Shown here: piece after piece, positions 31,360 to 42,019 of the stretch
Position numbering within the stretch: the first letter of the stretch is position 1
Layout of the letters: each line of letters begins with the position of its first letter
Assembly (NCBI GenBank): GCA_900642245.1
Contig: CAAAJI010000038.1
Location: 23,581 to 87,580, forward strand
Direction of reading: 5' to 3'
DNA: 64,000 nucleotides
Source of the DNA: Fragilaria radians
Taxonomy: Eukaryota; Bacillariophyta; Fragilariophyceae; Fragilariales; Fragilariaceae
Made by a program: the position numbers and the translations under genes
Notes under the pieces: generated by a model
What the model saw: only the letters and a program-made list of their open reading frames with translations
The model's database searches: none
What the model was told of the DNA's origin: nothing

Positions 31360-33052
31360 ATGATTAGGAATCAAATCGTGCTGAAGTCTGCCATTGAGGA
31401 CTTAGAAATTCGAGCTGAAGTCGAAGAGGCTATGAGAGCTATGCTGATAGATCTAGAGATCACAAATTGGCTGGAGAGTCAGCTTGCAATCGAAAATGAA
31501 CGCCATAACTTGCTTCGACGTGCTGCCATATTTGAGTTGGCGCTAGAAGAAGCGCGCCTGAAACAGAAGGATGAAGACAGTATGAGAGAAGAATTAGGAA
31601 ATAAGTTTGTTGCGGAAATATTGAATTTAAATGAAAAGCTTGTTGACTTGAATGAGATAAAAAGCGAGCACGACATAGCATTACAAGATCTTGAAAAGCT
31701 GAATGCCAAGTTGGCGTTGGCCGAAAAAGAAATCGCAGATTTGAAATCAGGCAAAGGAACTCAAGGAAGACTTAACGGCAATGTAAAAGATGACAGCAAA
31801 ATTGAGATTCCATTGAAAGCTTCACCTTTTATGATATCAGATCAGGTTGGCGAAAAGTATACTGATACCAAAGATCTTGGTTCACGTGTTGAAGACGAAA
31901 ATAGTTTGGTTCCTAAGGATGTTCATGATTACGGCGGCGATTATCCTGACCCTTTGCCTAATAAGTCACGAAAGGGAGTTGTATCTCTTGTTATCGGAGA
32001 AGAAGGAGAATCACCTCAATTACCGACGTTTGAAGGAGTGATTCTCCTTCGCATATTTTCATTTTTAGACGCTGTGGATATTTTACGATTAGCACAAGTT
32101 AGTATTGGTATGTTTTCTCGGATTGATACTTTATATGCAAATAATGCAGAAGATGTGGAAGAGCCTGCATTGCCAACGGAGATCGAAACGAAAGAAAAAA
32201 TCGCTGAGGTACCAATGTCAACACAGCCCACAATGGTACAAATGCCACCTCCAGCCCCTATCCAAGCAACCGTTGTGAATGTACCGCCACCACCTGTAAA
32301 GAATCTTCCTGTCGCGCAGTCAGAAAGTCGAAAAAATGTCGCCCGAGGACTGATATCGCTGTTTCAAACCAATACCACATCTAGCAGTGAGGTAAAAACA
32401 AAGCAAGTCTACAGAATCATCCAATCTACCGTTGACCGCGGCTATGGCAAACTCAATGGCCGAAAAGATGTCAGACAAAGAAATCAATGTCATTATTAAC
32501 ATGACTGAAAAACTAAACAAAAAGACCAAAGACTTAGAAGTTATATCTCAACAAAACTTGGAATTACGAAGCTCATTGGACGGTACAAATGCCGTTAAAG
32601 AATTTTTGGTAAAGAAAGTAAGAGAAATGGAAGAGAGTCTCCGAAAGAACAAGGAGTTAGAAATCAAGACTGCGCAAATGATAGCTAGTGATCAAGAAGT
32701 TATTGCGTTTCTAGATGGCCGAGTTCAGGAATTAGAGCTGTCCGAAGCTGCGCTGTTGGTCGAAAAGAAGGCACTTTCGGAACAAATTACTGAGCATAAA
32801 GACCGGAGCGAACGAAAAGTTCGTCTATTGAATGACATGCTACAATATGAGCGGGAACGCTCAGCTGAAAATGAACGAGAGTGGAAATCAACTCGTAAGG
32901 TATTAATCAAGGAGGTCAAGTGCTGTCGAAATTTAATCACCACGTTGCAGGCTGAACGTGATGGTCTTTACGAAGAAAACATCCGCTTAAAGCAATCGAT
33001 ATTGGCATCGACGGGCTCCCCGATATCCGTAATTCGGGAAGATTCTGTTTAG
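31360..33052 (+). CDS. F-box and coiled-coil protein, interrupted by one extra base
   Basis: The first ATG is at 31360. Residues about 1-130 form a Glu/Lys/Leu-rich coiled coil. An F-box-like helix bundle follows at about 218-255 (FEGVILLRIFSFLDAVDIL, then LRLAQVSIGMF), which in known proteins binds Skp1 in SCF ubiquitin ligases. A Pro/Met/Ala linker (VPPPPVKNLPVAQSE) comes next. This frame ends at 32499. A second frame with no ATG of its own at a sensible place continues to 33052 with 200 residues of coiled coil (VEKKALSEQITEHKDRSERK). Dropping one A from the A5 run at 32394-32398 joins the two seamlessly (VKQSKSTESSNLPLTAAM). A 76-nt intron starting at GTAAAA (32392) is the alternative, but its acceptor lacks a pyrimidine tract. 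Function not recognised beyond this. Confidence 0.65.
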
Positions 33053-33226
33053 GATTTCGAAAACGCATAATTTTCACTTAAGAACTTTATATCATGTTAA
33101 TAGGACTACTTTCAAGAACATCAAAGTATTTGCTTGTTAGGATTTGTTACATCGGGTCATTGTCGTTACAATCTGAAAAATATACAATAGTCTTCTTGTA
33201 CAGCAGTTTGGGCTCAAATCGTGATA

Positions 33227-34582
33227 TTAGATTTTATCTAAAGACTTTGAAACTAACTGATGTAACTCTGCACGAGTTGTGCTGTCGTTAATGCATCCAT
33301 TCTGCAAGCAATCTATCGTAAGGTCGACCTGTTTGGAAAGCCATTCACATTCTACATTTTTGGACATTAAGATTACCTTACACAACATTAAGATACTTGA
33401 GCCACTTGATGGAAGTGGATTGGGAAAATGATTCTCAATATCATTACGTTCTTGGAGATCATACAACAAGGAGGATTGAGCGAGAGGAATGCTAGTTACG
33501 TTTAGCTGATCCCATGGAAACATGTGAACACGAAGGTGAAGTAAGAGTGATGTAAGCATTGAGATAGAATATTGGAAAACAAGACTTGTAAAATCATGAA
33601 TACAAACATCATTCCCAGCAGGTAGTATGATAGTATCCCCTATATGCTCCTCTTCAAAGGAGACATCTATTTGACCATGGGAAGAGCAGCGATTCCAAAG
33701 ATCAGGAAGCACGCACGATTCCGTGACAACATTTAAAATTCGATGAATCGGTGTTTCGTCAAACCAGCAACGGCACCAGTCCGCACATGGATCCACCAAT
33801 GCTACGATATGTACTGGCAGTATGACTTGTTTGGACTCAGCGTTTTCGCATGAAACTCGTAAATTTCGCATCATCTCCAATGCATACAACATCAAAGAAT
33901 CCGCGTCACTCTCGCGGTAAGCTCCCGAAGTTATGATTTGGATCCACATATACCTCCACGATTCGACAAGTTTAAACATAATCTTAAGCTCTGTCACAAT
34001 CATACATGAATTCTCAGACATGATGAAGCTTTTCGTCCCAAAGAATCGTCGAATTTCCAACAGGATATTTTGACATAGGTCGAACCGTATACTCTGATAC
34101 TCGGCAGTTGCTTGGCAATGACCAAACCATTTTATATGAAGATCAAGGAATTTCTCTGTGTTAGTCTTCAGTCCTTGTCGAAGTAGATCATTTGCATCCT
34201 TCCAGTCAGACAAGATGTCATCGATATGATCTACTTTCTGGATTAATGTCATCCTTTCTGTCTCGTCATTAGCTTCTTCAATATGAAACCACATCACTCG
34301 ATCTGATAGAGGCGTGAATGAGCTCCATAATGATTGGAAATTTTGTCCACTTGAGACTTTAGGGTTATTTTCTTCTGGTGGAGAGTCCATGCTGGACATT
34401 TCCTGTGCCAAAGCAATTATTTCATTCGTTTCCTCGCAAGTAAAAGAGGCATCAAGGAGATTTTCCTTAAAACTTCGTAGCTTATCTTCAGAGACTCCAT
34501 TTCCTCCATATCCATCAATAATTCGAAATAACTGAATCGCAATGGAGCGTAGCCGAGTTTGCGATGCACTAGTCGTCATCAT
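33227..34582 (-). CDS. Conserved-looking protein of unknown function
   Basis: 451 residues, ATG at 34582 (two consecutive ATG codons), single exon, convergent with the F-box gene (174-bp gap). The composition is that of a soluble helical protein, with many amphipathic helices, Trp and Cys scattered, and no signal peptide or long hydrophobic segment. Features that might help recognition: WFHIEEANDETERMTLIQKV, HIKWFGHCQATAEYQ, LVDPCADWCRCWF, and an LLLHLRVHMFPW helix near residue 350. I do not recognise a family. The full-length open frame with biased codon use supports a real gene. Confidence 0.6.
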   Translation of the reverse strand: MMTTSASQTRLRSIAIQLFRIIDGYGGNGVSEDKLRSFKENLLDASFTCEETNEIIALAQEMSSMDSPPEENNPKVSSGQNFQSLWSSFTPLSDRVMWFHIEEANDETERMTLIQKVDHIDDILSDWKDANDLLRQGLKTNTEKFLDLHIKWFGHCQATAEYQSIRFDLCQNILLEIRRFFGTKSFIMSENSCMIVTELKIMFKLVESWRYMWIQIITSGAYRESDADSLMLYALEMMRNLRVSCENAESKQVILPVHIVALVDPCADWCRCWFDETPIHRILNVVTESCVLPDLWNRCSSHGQIDVSFEEEHIGDTIILPAGNDVCIHDFTSLVFQYSISMLTSLLLHLRVHMFPWDQLNVTSIPLAQSSLLYDLQERNDIENHFPNPLPSSGSSILMLCKVILMSKNVECEWLSKQVDLTIDCLQNGCINDSTTRAELHQLVSKSLDKI

Positions 34583-35483
34583 TTTATGATTGTTTGCATT
34601 TTGGAGTGATATTCGAGGGAATCTAGAATTTTAATCTAAGCCTATTACAACACAAACACACCATTGAAATAAATGTACTTTACTCTTTTTTCTCTTGAAA
34701 CAAAATTAGGCTCAATGGGAATTCAATCCAATCCTGCATAATAATTACCCATATTTCATGTGAATTTATTTCATGGAGCAATAGAATGATACCCCAAAGT
34801 AATGAAAGCTTCGATATTTTGTTGTCTATTGTTATGTTACTGCTTTCACTGTCATCAAGTGTCTTTTTGGTTTGACCCACACATTCATGGTGGTGAACAA
34901 TGAGAAACGTGCGAAGGAAGAGATGAACGGTGATTTCAGTTGAAATTTTCGTCTCTGTGATTGATTTGTATGTTACTGTAGTTTCAGATCTAACATTGAG
35001 TCTAGCTCTGTAAAGGACATCAATTTTAACATGCATGTTAACACAAGCGTGACTTATCTTACTCTAAAGTCTTTATCAAAATTGAAAAAAATAATTAGCT
35101 GCCACCTACTTCTCTAATTAGGCAATTAATGAGAAAGTTATACACGCATATCCTTGTGAATAATGCGTAAATCTCCTCATTCTCGTTTCTTTGTATTCAG
35201 TATTTTGCTGGTTGACCTGATATTGCATTCTCCTTGATAAACAGTTGCAATCTAAATGGATTCTAAAGGCAGTTTGAAGATGGGGAAAAATAACCTAATT
35301 ATTATTTATTGATTTCTTTTCCTGCTACTCACTCGATTGAGCGAAAATCCAATATAAGATTTCATTCTTGCTCATTAAGGACTTGGGTAATGCAATTCAC
35401 AGAATGTCATTAGAAATTGTTGTTTGATATGCGCCCTCATAATTAAATTCAAGATATAATTCACATCTCCAAACAACATTTGT
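34583..35483. other. Intergenic, divergent promoters of orphan gene and MFS gene
   Basis: About 0.9 kb between divergently transcribed genes. The minus-strand frame 34680-35036 (118 codons) has an ATG but no motif and a composition near random, so it is not called. No repeat or RNA gene was seen. Confidence 0.4.
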
Positions 35484-36842
35484 ATGACTCAATCAGGTCT
35501 CGAGAAGCACGACAGTGATGATTCTCTCCCATGGAAAGGCTTACTCTTATTTCGATCGCTTTATTTCCTGGATGGATTGGGAGGAGCGGCTTGGGGAAGA
35601 TTCGGTATCATTTTTTATAATCAAGTGAAGCAAATTCCAGCGGATAAAATTGGACTATTACAAGGCTTCCGACCCATTGTTTCTTTTTTCATGAAACCAT
35701 TTTGGGGATGGCTGGCAGATCAAATACAATCGCGAAAATCTGTATATTTGTTTTGTAAGTTGGGCTCGACGGTGTCATTGATTACTCTAGCCATACCTGG
35801 AGAGTCTTTCCTTGCTGTGGCCATATCCGTAGTGGCCATGTCACTTTTCCCAGCCAGTGGCGTTTTGGATGCACATACCATAGACTTTTTGGGGGATTCC
35901 CATAGAGGGTTGTATGGATCGATTCGGTTGTGGGCAGCTGTTAGTTGGGGTGTTGGCTCTGTTCTCATGGGATTTTTAACTGATTATTTTGGATTTTGGT
36001 GGAACTTTGTTGTGTTTGGTGTCATGATGCTATTCTCTATGATTTTTACTGCAGTCTTACTTCCAGCAAGAAGTAGATCAGAGCAAAGCTTTGTTGAAAG
36101 GGCAACAGTACCTAGATGGAGCGTTTTATTCAAAGCGATTTTCCGTTGGCAAGTTGTCTTATGGCTAACTCAAGTGACCATAATGGGCGCTGCAATGTCG
36201 CTTGTCGAAAGCTTTCTTTTTGTTTACCTTCAAAATGATTTACACGCAAGTACGTCTCTATGTGGCTTTACTGTTGGCGTCACAGTGATGCTGGAAATAC
36301 CCATCTTTTTTCATTCCAAGTTTCTTTTACATCGTTTGGGTCATGACGGTTTCTGGATGGTGGCTATGGTCGCGTACATAGTTCGTGTCCTCGGGTATAC
36401 TCTTTTGACTTCAAAAACTGTGGGATGGGTTCTCTTGCTGGAAGTTTTACATGGTATCACATTTGCATGTTCTTGGACTGCAGCGATTGATTTTGCGGCT
36501 CAAATAGCACCTCCTGAATGGTCCACTTTAGTTCAAGCAGTGATGAATACCTGCTGGGGAAGCCTTGGAGGAGGATTGGGTCCTGTTCTTGGAGGTTTAG
36601 TGTATGAGCGCTACGGAGCAGTGGTCCTATATCGTTCTGCTGCTCTCATCGTGGGTATAACCATGATTTTACACGTTTTTCTTTATACTTTTGGATTTTT
36701 TCGGCAAGATATCTTTTTGCAAGATCGTGCAGGATATCAGCCACTACAGATCGATAGCGATTTTGAAATGATAGCGCCAAAGAAAAAACAATCATCTATT
36801 TCACTAGATGACGAAATTGATCCTATTTCTAATACCCCTTAG
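35484..36842 (+). CDS. MFS transporter, MFSD6/MFS_1-like
   Basis: 452 residues, about 12 membrane segments, single exon, ATG at 35484. The N-terminal half carries the MFS loop-2/3 type motif FMKPFWGWLADQIQSRKSVY (about residues 71-90) and DSHRGLYGSIRLWAAVSWGV, the arginine-glycine-tyrosine-glycine signature of the MFSD6/LacY-like subfamily. The C-terminal half repeats the fold (GFTVGVTVMLEIPIFF, then WTAAIDFAAQIAPPEW). After the last helix an acidic cytosolic tail contains YQPLQI, a possible sorting signal. The substrate cannot be told from sequence. Homologues are described as orphan transporters. Confidence 0.8.
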   Translation: MTQSGLEKHDSDDSLPWKGLLLFRSLYFLDGLGGAAWGRFGIIFYNQVKQIPADKIGLLQGFRPIVSFFMKPFWGWLADQIQSRKSVYLFCKLGSTVSLITLAIPGESFLAVAISVVAMSLFPASGVLDAHTIDFLGDSHRGLYGSIRLWAAVSWGVGSVLMGFLTDYFGFWWNFVVFGVMMLFSMIFTAVLLPARSRSEQSFVERATVPRWSVLFKAIFRWQVVLWLTQVTIMGAAMSLVESFLFVYLQNDLHASTSLCGFTVGVTVMLEIPIFFHSKFLLHRLGHDGFWMVAMVAYIVRVLGYTLLTSKTVGWVLLLEVLHGITFACSWTAAIDFAAQIAPPEWSTLVQAVMNTCWGSLGGGLGPVLGGLVYERYGAVVLYRSAALIVGITMILHVFLYTFGFFRQDIFLQDRAGYQPLQIDSDFEMIAPKKKQSSISLDDEIDPISNTP

Positions 36843-38879
36843 TATCGTGATTATTATTTGTAGATAGAATCCTGTAATATCTAAATTAACAAGTGTATTC
36901 CTCCCTCACAATGAGCCCAGAAAGACGATAAAGGTTTCAATTTGTTGACAGCAGAATGATTGCTAGATATGACAGATTCATCGATTGCAAAGCCATTTAA
37001 GCATCATAGCCCATTTCCATGTATAAACAATCGAAATCTCTTTCCAAAAGAAACGTTCAATTGGAAAAGAAAGAAAGGATGTAATGCAAGTATTTTGATG
37101 CCTTTCGATGAAGAATATATGAACGCTTTAAGAGATAGAAACTGAAATACCGAGGAAATGTGGCGAAATTCCTCTCTGGCTTACATCACATGTGAAGCAA
37201 GTGACTCACTTCAGACTAATCACACTAACTGTCATACTTCAAGGAACCATTGCAAGTATAGACCTATCATGATTGAAACAATATTGAAGTGTTTCAATAA
37301 TGACAGCAAAAGCTGATTCAAGTGAAAAAGAGAGATGAGAGATATCTTTTTAATCATGCTAATGTATCAAATAATATGTCTGCAATTAACTCTGGAAAGT
37401 TTGAATGTTCAACATTTTGAAACCATGACATTAGCTATCTTCCCTTGGATTTTGGCATCACTCTAAGCAGTCACCTTTAATGTTACATAACGTAAACAGC
37501 AACCCAGTACAACAACGTACAGATACAAGGTTAGCTTCACGTTGATTCCTTTCAAAGATTTGCCGACTGTTGTATACATCGAAAATTTTCAAGGGCAGCT
37601 TTATTTAATGGGGCAAATTAAGGATCAGTTTGATGAAAACTATTTTTTATGTCAGGGGTCAAAGTAAAAGTTGTATACATATGCATTCCCTAAGTACTAC
37701 AGGAAATTCCAACATATGATGAAGTTTCGCTTAGCAATCAAGATGCTCAAATTATACATTTGAATTTCTAAAAGTTTCTTAGATCATTTGTACCTTGGAG
37801 GTAAGAACTTACACAAATATTCATTATCTTTACATGAAAAGATAAGTACTTCATATTATGATCCACTTTAATATTTCAATTATTTGAGCAAAAGCATTAG
37901 ACTGATATACTGCAAATTTGATATAAATAGAAAATGAAGTACTGCCTCATTTGCTCATTTACTATAGTGGGACTTGCAGAGTAGGATTGGTTATTAATTT
38001 GGACCACAATCAAGTATCCGAGCAGTCTATTCCAAGAATTTTCTGATTCTGTCAACGACTGATAGAAAATCTAAATTTGAGAACCATAAAGCCCAATTCC
38101 AAGTGAACCATGGAACATTTATGAAACAATTCTTTTTTTTGCTAAAGACTAGTTTTTCCAAGGGAGCTGGAGGGATATATGCTACTAGAGAAATATATTT
38201 TTTAGCCCTTCTTCGAAATCGGATAATTTCAGTATATCCTTTCGTGGTAAATCAGTCTAGTCAACCTAAATTAAATCCTGCCTTGACAAATCAAATTACC
38301 TAATGGGCTACTCTTTAATGGATGAATGTAACAAGGAAGAATGTTAGTTTTTCCTAGGGGATAGATCTTGTCTAGTGTTCTAGGAAACTTTACAGATCAC
38401 TAATCAGAGTGATTTCAGAAAGTATGCAGAATTTAACATCCGATATGTGACCACACTCATTTAAGTGGTCAAGTTAATATTGCTACATTTCTGCCGTATA
38501 GTTCTATTGTTTTGAGCTAATTTAGAACATCAAATTTGTCACGAAGATAAAGCCAAAAAGATTTTAAGTTAACCGATATGTGATTTGACACTATTTTATT
38601 TCTTGGGTATCCATGGCTTTGTTGCTTGTAAGGGAGACAAATTTACCAGTCCAATTTAAGATGCCAATTAATATTTTTGAGGTGATCAAAACTTGACCTA
38701 TCTGATTGAGAGCCTGAGTCTATACTTTGACACGGATTCGAACCTATTAAGGCATTCATCATCGTCTGCAATCTAGTTTTGATGAGATAATTGCAGCTCG
38801 TTCTTGGCTTTTTGATAATAAGGTGCCTTCCATATATCTTTTGAAATTCCTTGTCATTTGAGTGCATTGCTTTTATTCA
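36843..38879. other. Gene-poor AT-rich stretch, 2 kb
   Basis: No supported gene. The small frames 36960-37145 and 38103-38303 have no motif, and 38643-38867 (minus) is not recognisable. Its right part borders a copia remnant and could contain LTR sequence, but no LTR pair was found by eye. Confidence 0.4.
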
Positions 38880-40610
38880 AGCTTAGATGTTGATACCAAA
38901 GCCAATGAATCTGTTGAAGGAGATGAGAGGAATGATACAAAGAGACAGGTCACCAAAGAAATTAAGAAATTTTAGGGATGGTTTAATTCTGATGCTTCAA
39001 AAATTATTGAATCTTCTAAATCTGGAAGGGAGCCAATTTGTGGATAAAATCTACACTACCTCTAAGATGCTGGGGCCGCCACAAGAGCCAAGTACATTTG
39101 ATGAAACAATTAATCATCCAGAAGAAGATGTTAGGTTGAAATGGAGAGAAGCCACCCATAAAAAATCAAAGAAATGAATTTCCGTGGAGTTTGAAAGAAA
39201 GTCATCAAAGAAGAGATGCCAACTGGACGTCAATGCATCTAGCGTAAATGGATGTTAAAGGTCAAGAGAAACACAACGCCAAGTACCTGGGGTCATATTC
39301 AACGACAGCTTTGCCAAAGTGGTGAATGATGTATCGTTTCAAGTTTTGTTAATTGAAGACCAGGATCATAGATGCTGAAACAGCCTTTCTGCATGGAGAC
39401 TTAAAGGTAGAGATCTTCATGGAAATCACACCTGAGATGGAAGCAGCAAAGGATGTATGAAGAAGGCAATCTATGGATTGGTACAAGTGCCAGGCAATTC
39501 TAGATCAAACTTGTTGAAGCCCTTAATGGCTGTGGTTTTGAAGGTAGTCAAGTTGACCCCCTGCTTACGGATAAAGAGCTCATCAAGTGGAAGATTGCCT
39601 CATTATTGGAACAGATACGGCAATTGAGGAGGTTATTGAGTCTTAAAAAGATGTGGATTTGAATTGAATGTCGAGAACAACTTAACAGACTAATTAAGCT
39701 TTAAGATTGTCCAAGACATTGACCAGAGTAAAGCCTGAATCATGTATCCTCGTTAAATTTGACATTTAACGTAGAAGAAGTCTAAAATATGAATTACTAT
39801 TCCACCCTAGGGACTCCAAGATTCAAAATTGTGAGACCAAACGAAGAGATTGAAGGCGTTAATAAGGTCAGGCAATCAAGATTCAGATCTGTTGTTGGAT
39901 GCACCTATATATGATTGAACACTCTATTCCAGATATTACAAACGTTATTTGAGAGTGTCAAAGCGCATGAACAGCGCAACTAAGGCTGCCCCTACAAGAA
40001 AATGCTAAGAGCAATAAAGCTTGTGTTGGATGCTAAATCATGATTTTGTGAAGATTGAACCCAAGGCAAAACAAGAGGATTGGGATATGATTGTCTAGAG
40101 CATCAACAATTGGGCTGGTAATACAGAAAATCGGATCAGTATTGCATTAATTATGATATATTTGTTGGGTTTACCCATATGCTGGAGATCAAAAGGATAA
40201 AAAGGGAGAAACCCTTTCCAGCATTGAGGCTGAAAATGTGACAATGTCAGAGCAAGAGGATTGGGATATGATTGTCTAGAGCATCAACAATTGGGCTGGT
40301 AATACAGAAAATCGGATCAGTATTGCATTAATTATGATATATTTGTTGGGTTTACCCATATGCTGGAGATCAAAAGGATAAAAAGGGAGAAACCCTTTCC
40401 AGCATTGAGGCTGAAAATGTGACAATGTCAGAGGCAGTAAAGAAGATCTTCGGAAGTCCGCACCAGACACATTGAAAAGAATAAGACAGTTTCAATAACA
40501 TAGTATTTGTCAGAACATGCAAAAATGATTCGGACATTTTCACTAAAATAGTGAAAAAGGAAACCTATAAGAAACAATTAAAGAGTGTCTCTTATATTCC
40601 ATGATTTCTA
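38880..40610 (+). mobile_element. Copia retrotransposon remnant: reverse transcriptase and RNase H
   Basis: Plus-strand fragments in copia order, in shifting frames with many stops. The pre-RT segment is EPSTFDETINHPEEDVRLKW (about 39089-39148). Then comes MPTGRQCI and the finger region, followed by VPGVIFNDSFAKVVNDVSFQ (about 39283-39345). The palm reads ETAFLHGDLKVEIFMEITPE (about 39377-39436). Further on are LVEALNGCGFEGSQVDPCLL, then DCLIIGTD (the DD position), SKRMNSATKAA, and an RNase H segment with GLPICWRSK and TLSSIEAEN. A C-terminal piece reading NDSDIFTKIVKKETYKK ends near 40560. It differs in sequence from the 11-13 kb element and is plant-like in its GVxF-SFAPVVND style. Dead copy; it contains the tandem duplication listed separately. 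Confidence 0.8.
40072..40433 (+). repeat. Perfect 181-bp tandem duplication
   Basis: Bases 40072-40252 and 40253-40433 are identical by direct reading, both starting CAAGAGGATTGGG and ending AATGTCAGAG. The unit covers the RNase H active-site region of the copia remnant, so the SSIEAEN segment occurs twice. The surrounding element has decayed strongly, so the duplication is much younger than the insertion, or an assembly artefact. Confidence 0.92.
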
Positions 40611-41175
40611 TACTTAAGAGGAAACTACGTCTGAAAATAATTAACTGAAGTGTGAAACAAGAGAATGTGTTTAGTGCCTAACTGTGATTGACCGGAGTTT
40701 AGAATAGCCAATTATCTTTGCTTTTTCTCTAGTTTACAACATATGTGAAGAGGACCTCGCAACAGATGCATACTTTATTTGGAATAACATTATTTAAGCA
40801 GGGGCCGATTTTATTAGCAAAATGAATTTACTAATGATCATTGAGAAGGTGTGTGTGACTTAGTTTTGGAAAAATCAAACCTGCTGGTAGGCTACGCCAA
40901 CATGCGAAATCAACACACAAATGGATGAGATAAGCTCTATGAGGATTTTAGAGTGACTAATAGGATGATGAAAAAAAGGAGAAAAACAAAGCAACAATTT
41001 GTATAAAGGGAAGGTACGGATAAAGTGTTGGGAAGTAGGAAATACATCAATTACGTCAGATTGTCCAAACAATTGGAAAGAGTGAAATTGGATCTGATAT
41101 TAATCCTTGCATATCTAGCGCCAACAAGGTGAATCCATAGATACCCAATCCTTTCAATGTATCAAGTGTGATCGT
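40611..41175. other. Intergenic between copia remnant and small membrane-protein gene
   Basis: No supported gene; the minus-strand frame 40875-41072 is motif-free. This is the 3' side of the membrane-protein gene. Confidence 0.4.
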
Positions 41176-41742
41176 CTAAGCCATTTTGTCATTTGTCTTT
41201 TCCGGAAGTAGGTATTTCAATCCAGACCTACTAACCACACTCATTATACTCAAGAAGATCCCAAAGAACTTGAATTGCGTAGCGGCACACGAAATTATGA
41301 GATGAGTAGTCGAGGGAATCCATGATGGAAACATAAATACAGCAGCGCCGTGGGTAATAGATTCTATCAGATCAAACATACCGCAGAACAATGGTAAATA
41401 GCTCCAAAGCTCGGAGTTCCATAATGTTGCCTTAGAACTCTGTTGTGGTAGTGTCATAGACTGACATCCGAGAAGGATCACGTAAGTAGGTATGATCAAT
41501 AGAATGTCCACAACCGCCATCTTGCGGTAGGTTAAACGCCCCCTATCCCCAAGGTTTCTGTACCACTCTATCGCTTGATTTGGCGTATACCCAAAAAGCG
41601 AAGCATCTGGCGTCATCGAATCACCCACTATTGAGGACGTTAATCCCTTTGACATCCAAGTGTGAACGCCAGTAGAAATCAAGCATAATAACAAAAAGTG
41701 ATGACGGTACGGCTGCAGTTGACGAAATGTCCATAAAATCAT
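41176..41742 (-). CDS. Small four-helix membrane protein, function unknown
   Basis: 188 residues from the first ATG at 41742 (the frame is open a little further, to a GTG). About four hydrophobic segments: near residues 16-32 (HHFLLLCLISTGVHTW), 77-95 (VDILLIIPTYVILLGC), 116-137 (LPLFCGMFDLIESITHGAAV) and 145-170 (ISCAATQFKFFGIFLSIMSV). Between helices 1 and 2 it carries GYTPNQAIEWYRNLGDRGRL, with Tyr-Arg-Lys following. This kind of GY...LG..GR..Y element recurs in uncharacterised membrane proteins of bacteria and algae. No signal for location. It stands between two dead retroelements, but its intact frame argues for a live gene. Confidence 0.6.
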   Translation of the reverse strand: MILWTFRQLQPYRHHFLLLCLISTGVHTWMSKGLTSSIVGDSMTPDASLFGYTPNQAIEWYRNLGDRGRLTYRKMAVVDILLIIPTYVILLGCQSMTLPQQSSKATLWNSELWSYLPLFCGMFDLIESITHGAAVFMFPSWIPSTTHLIISCAATQFKFFGIFLSIMSVVSRSGLKYLLPEKTNDKMA

Positions 41743-42019
41743 GGACGAGTTGAATTCCAAAAAATAATAAGACACTTAGACCAAACCCTACTTTGGAAGC
41801 TTTTTGAATAGGTTTGATGGTTTTTTTAGCCCGTAGCTTACACGTGACGGATGGTATCTCATGAAATAGGATTTAAGTAACATAAACCTTTTGACTTAGC
41901 CGGGAAAACATTCAGACCAAGCAAGATATAATATATCTGGGCACATCATTGGTGATTGATATGAGAGGCAGAAGGTGAAATTTGAGAACAAATTTGATGA
42001 ATTCTGAATGTTGGAATGA

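Noticed and set aside
34680..35036. 118-codon minus-strand frame in the orphan/MFS intergenic region
   Set aside because: No motif, composition close to random AT-rich DNA, no neighbour-like codon bias.
38735..38765. GGATTCGAACC, a T-loop-like word on the minus strand
   Set aside because: The stem fails after two pairs and no cloverleaf could be built around it.
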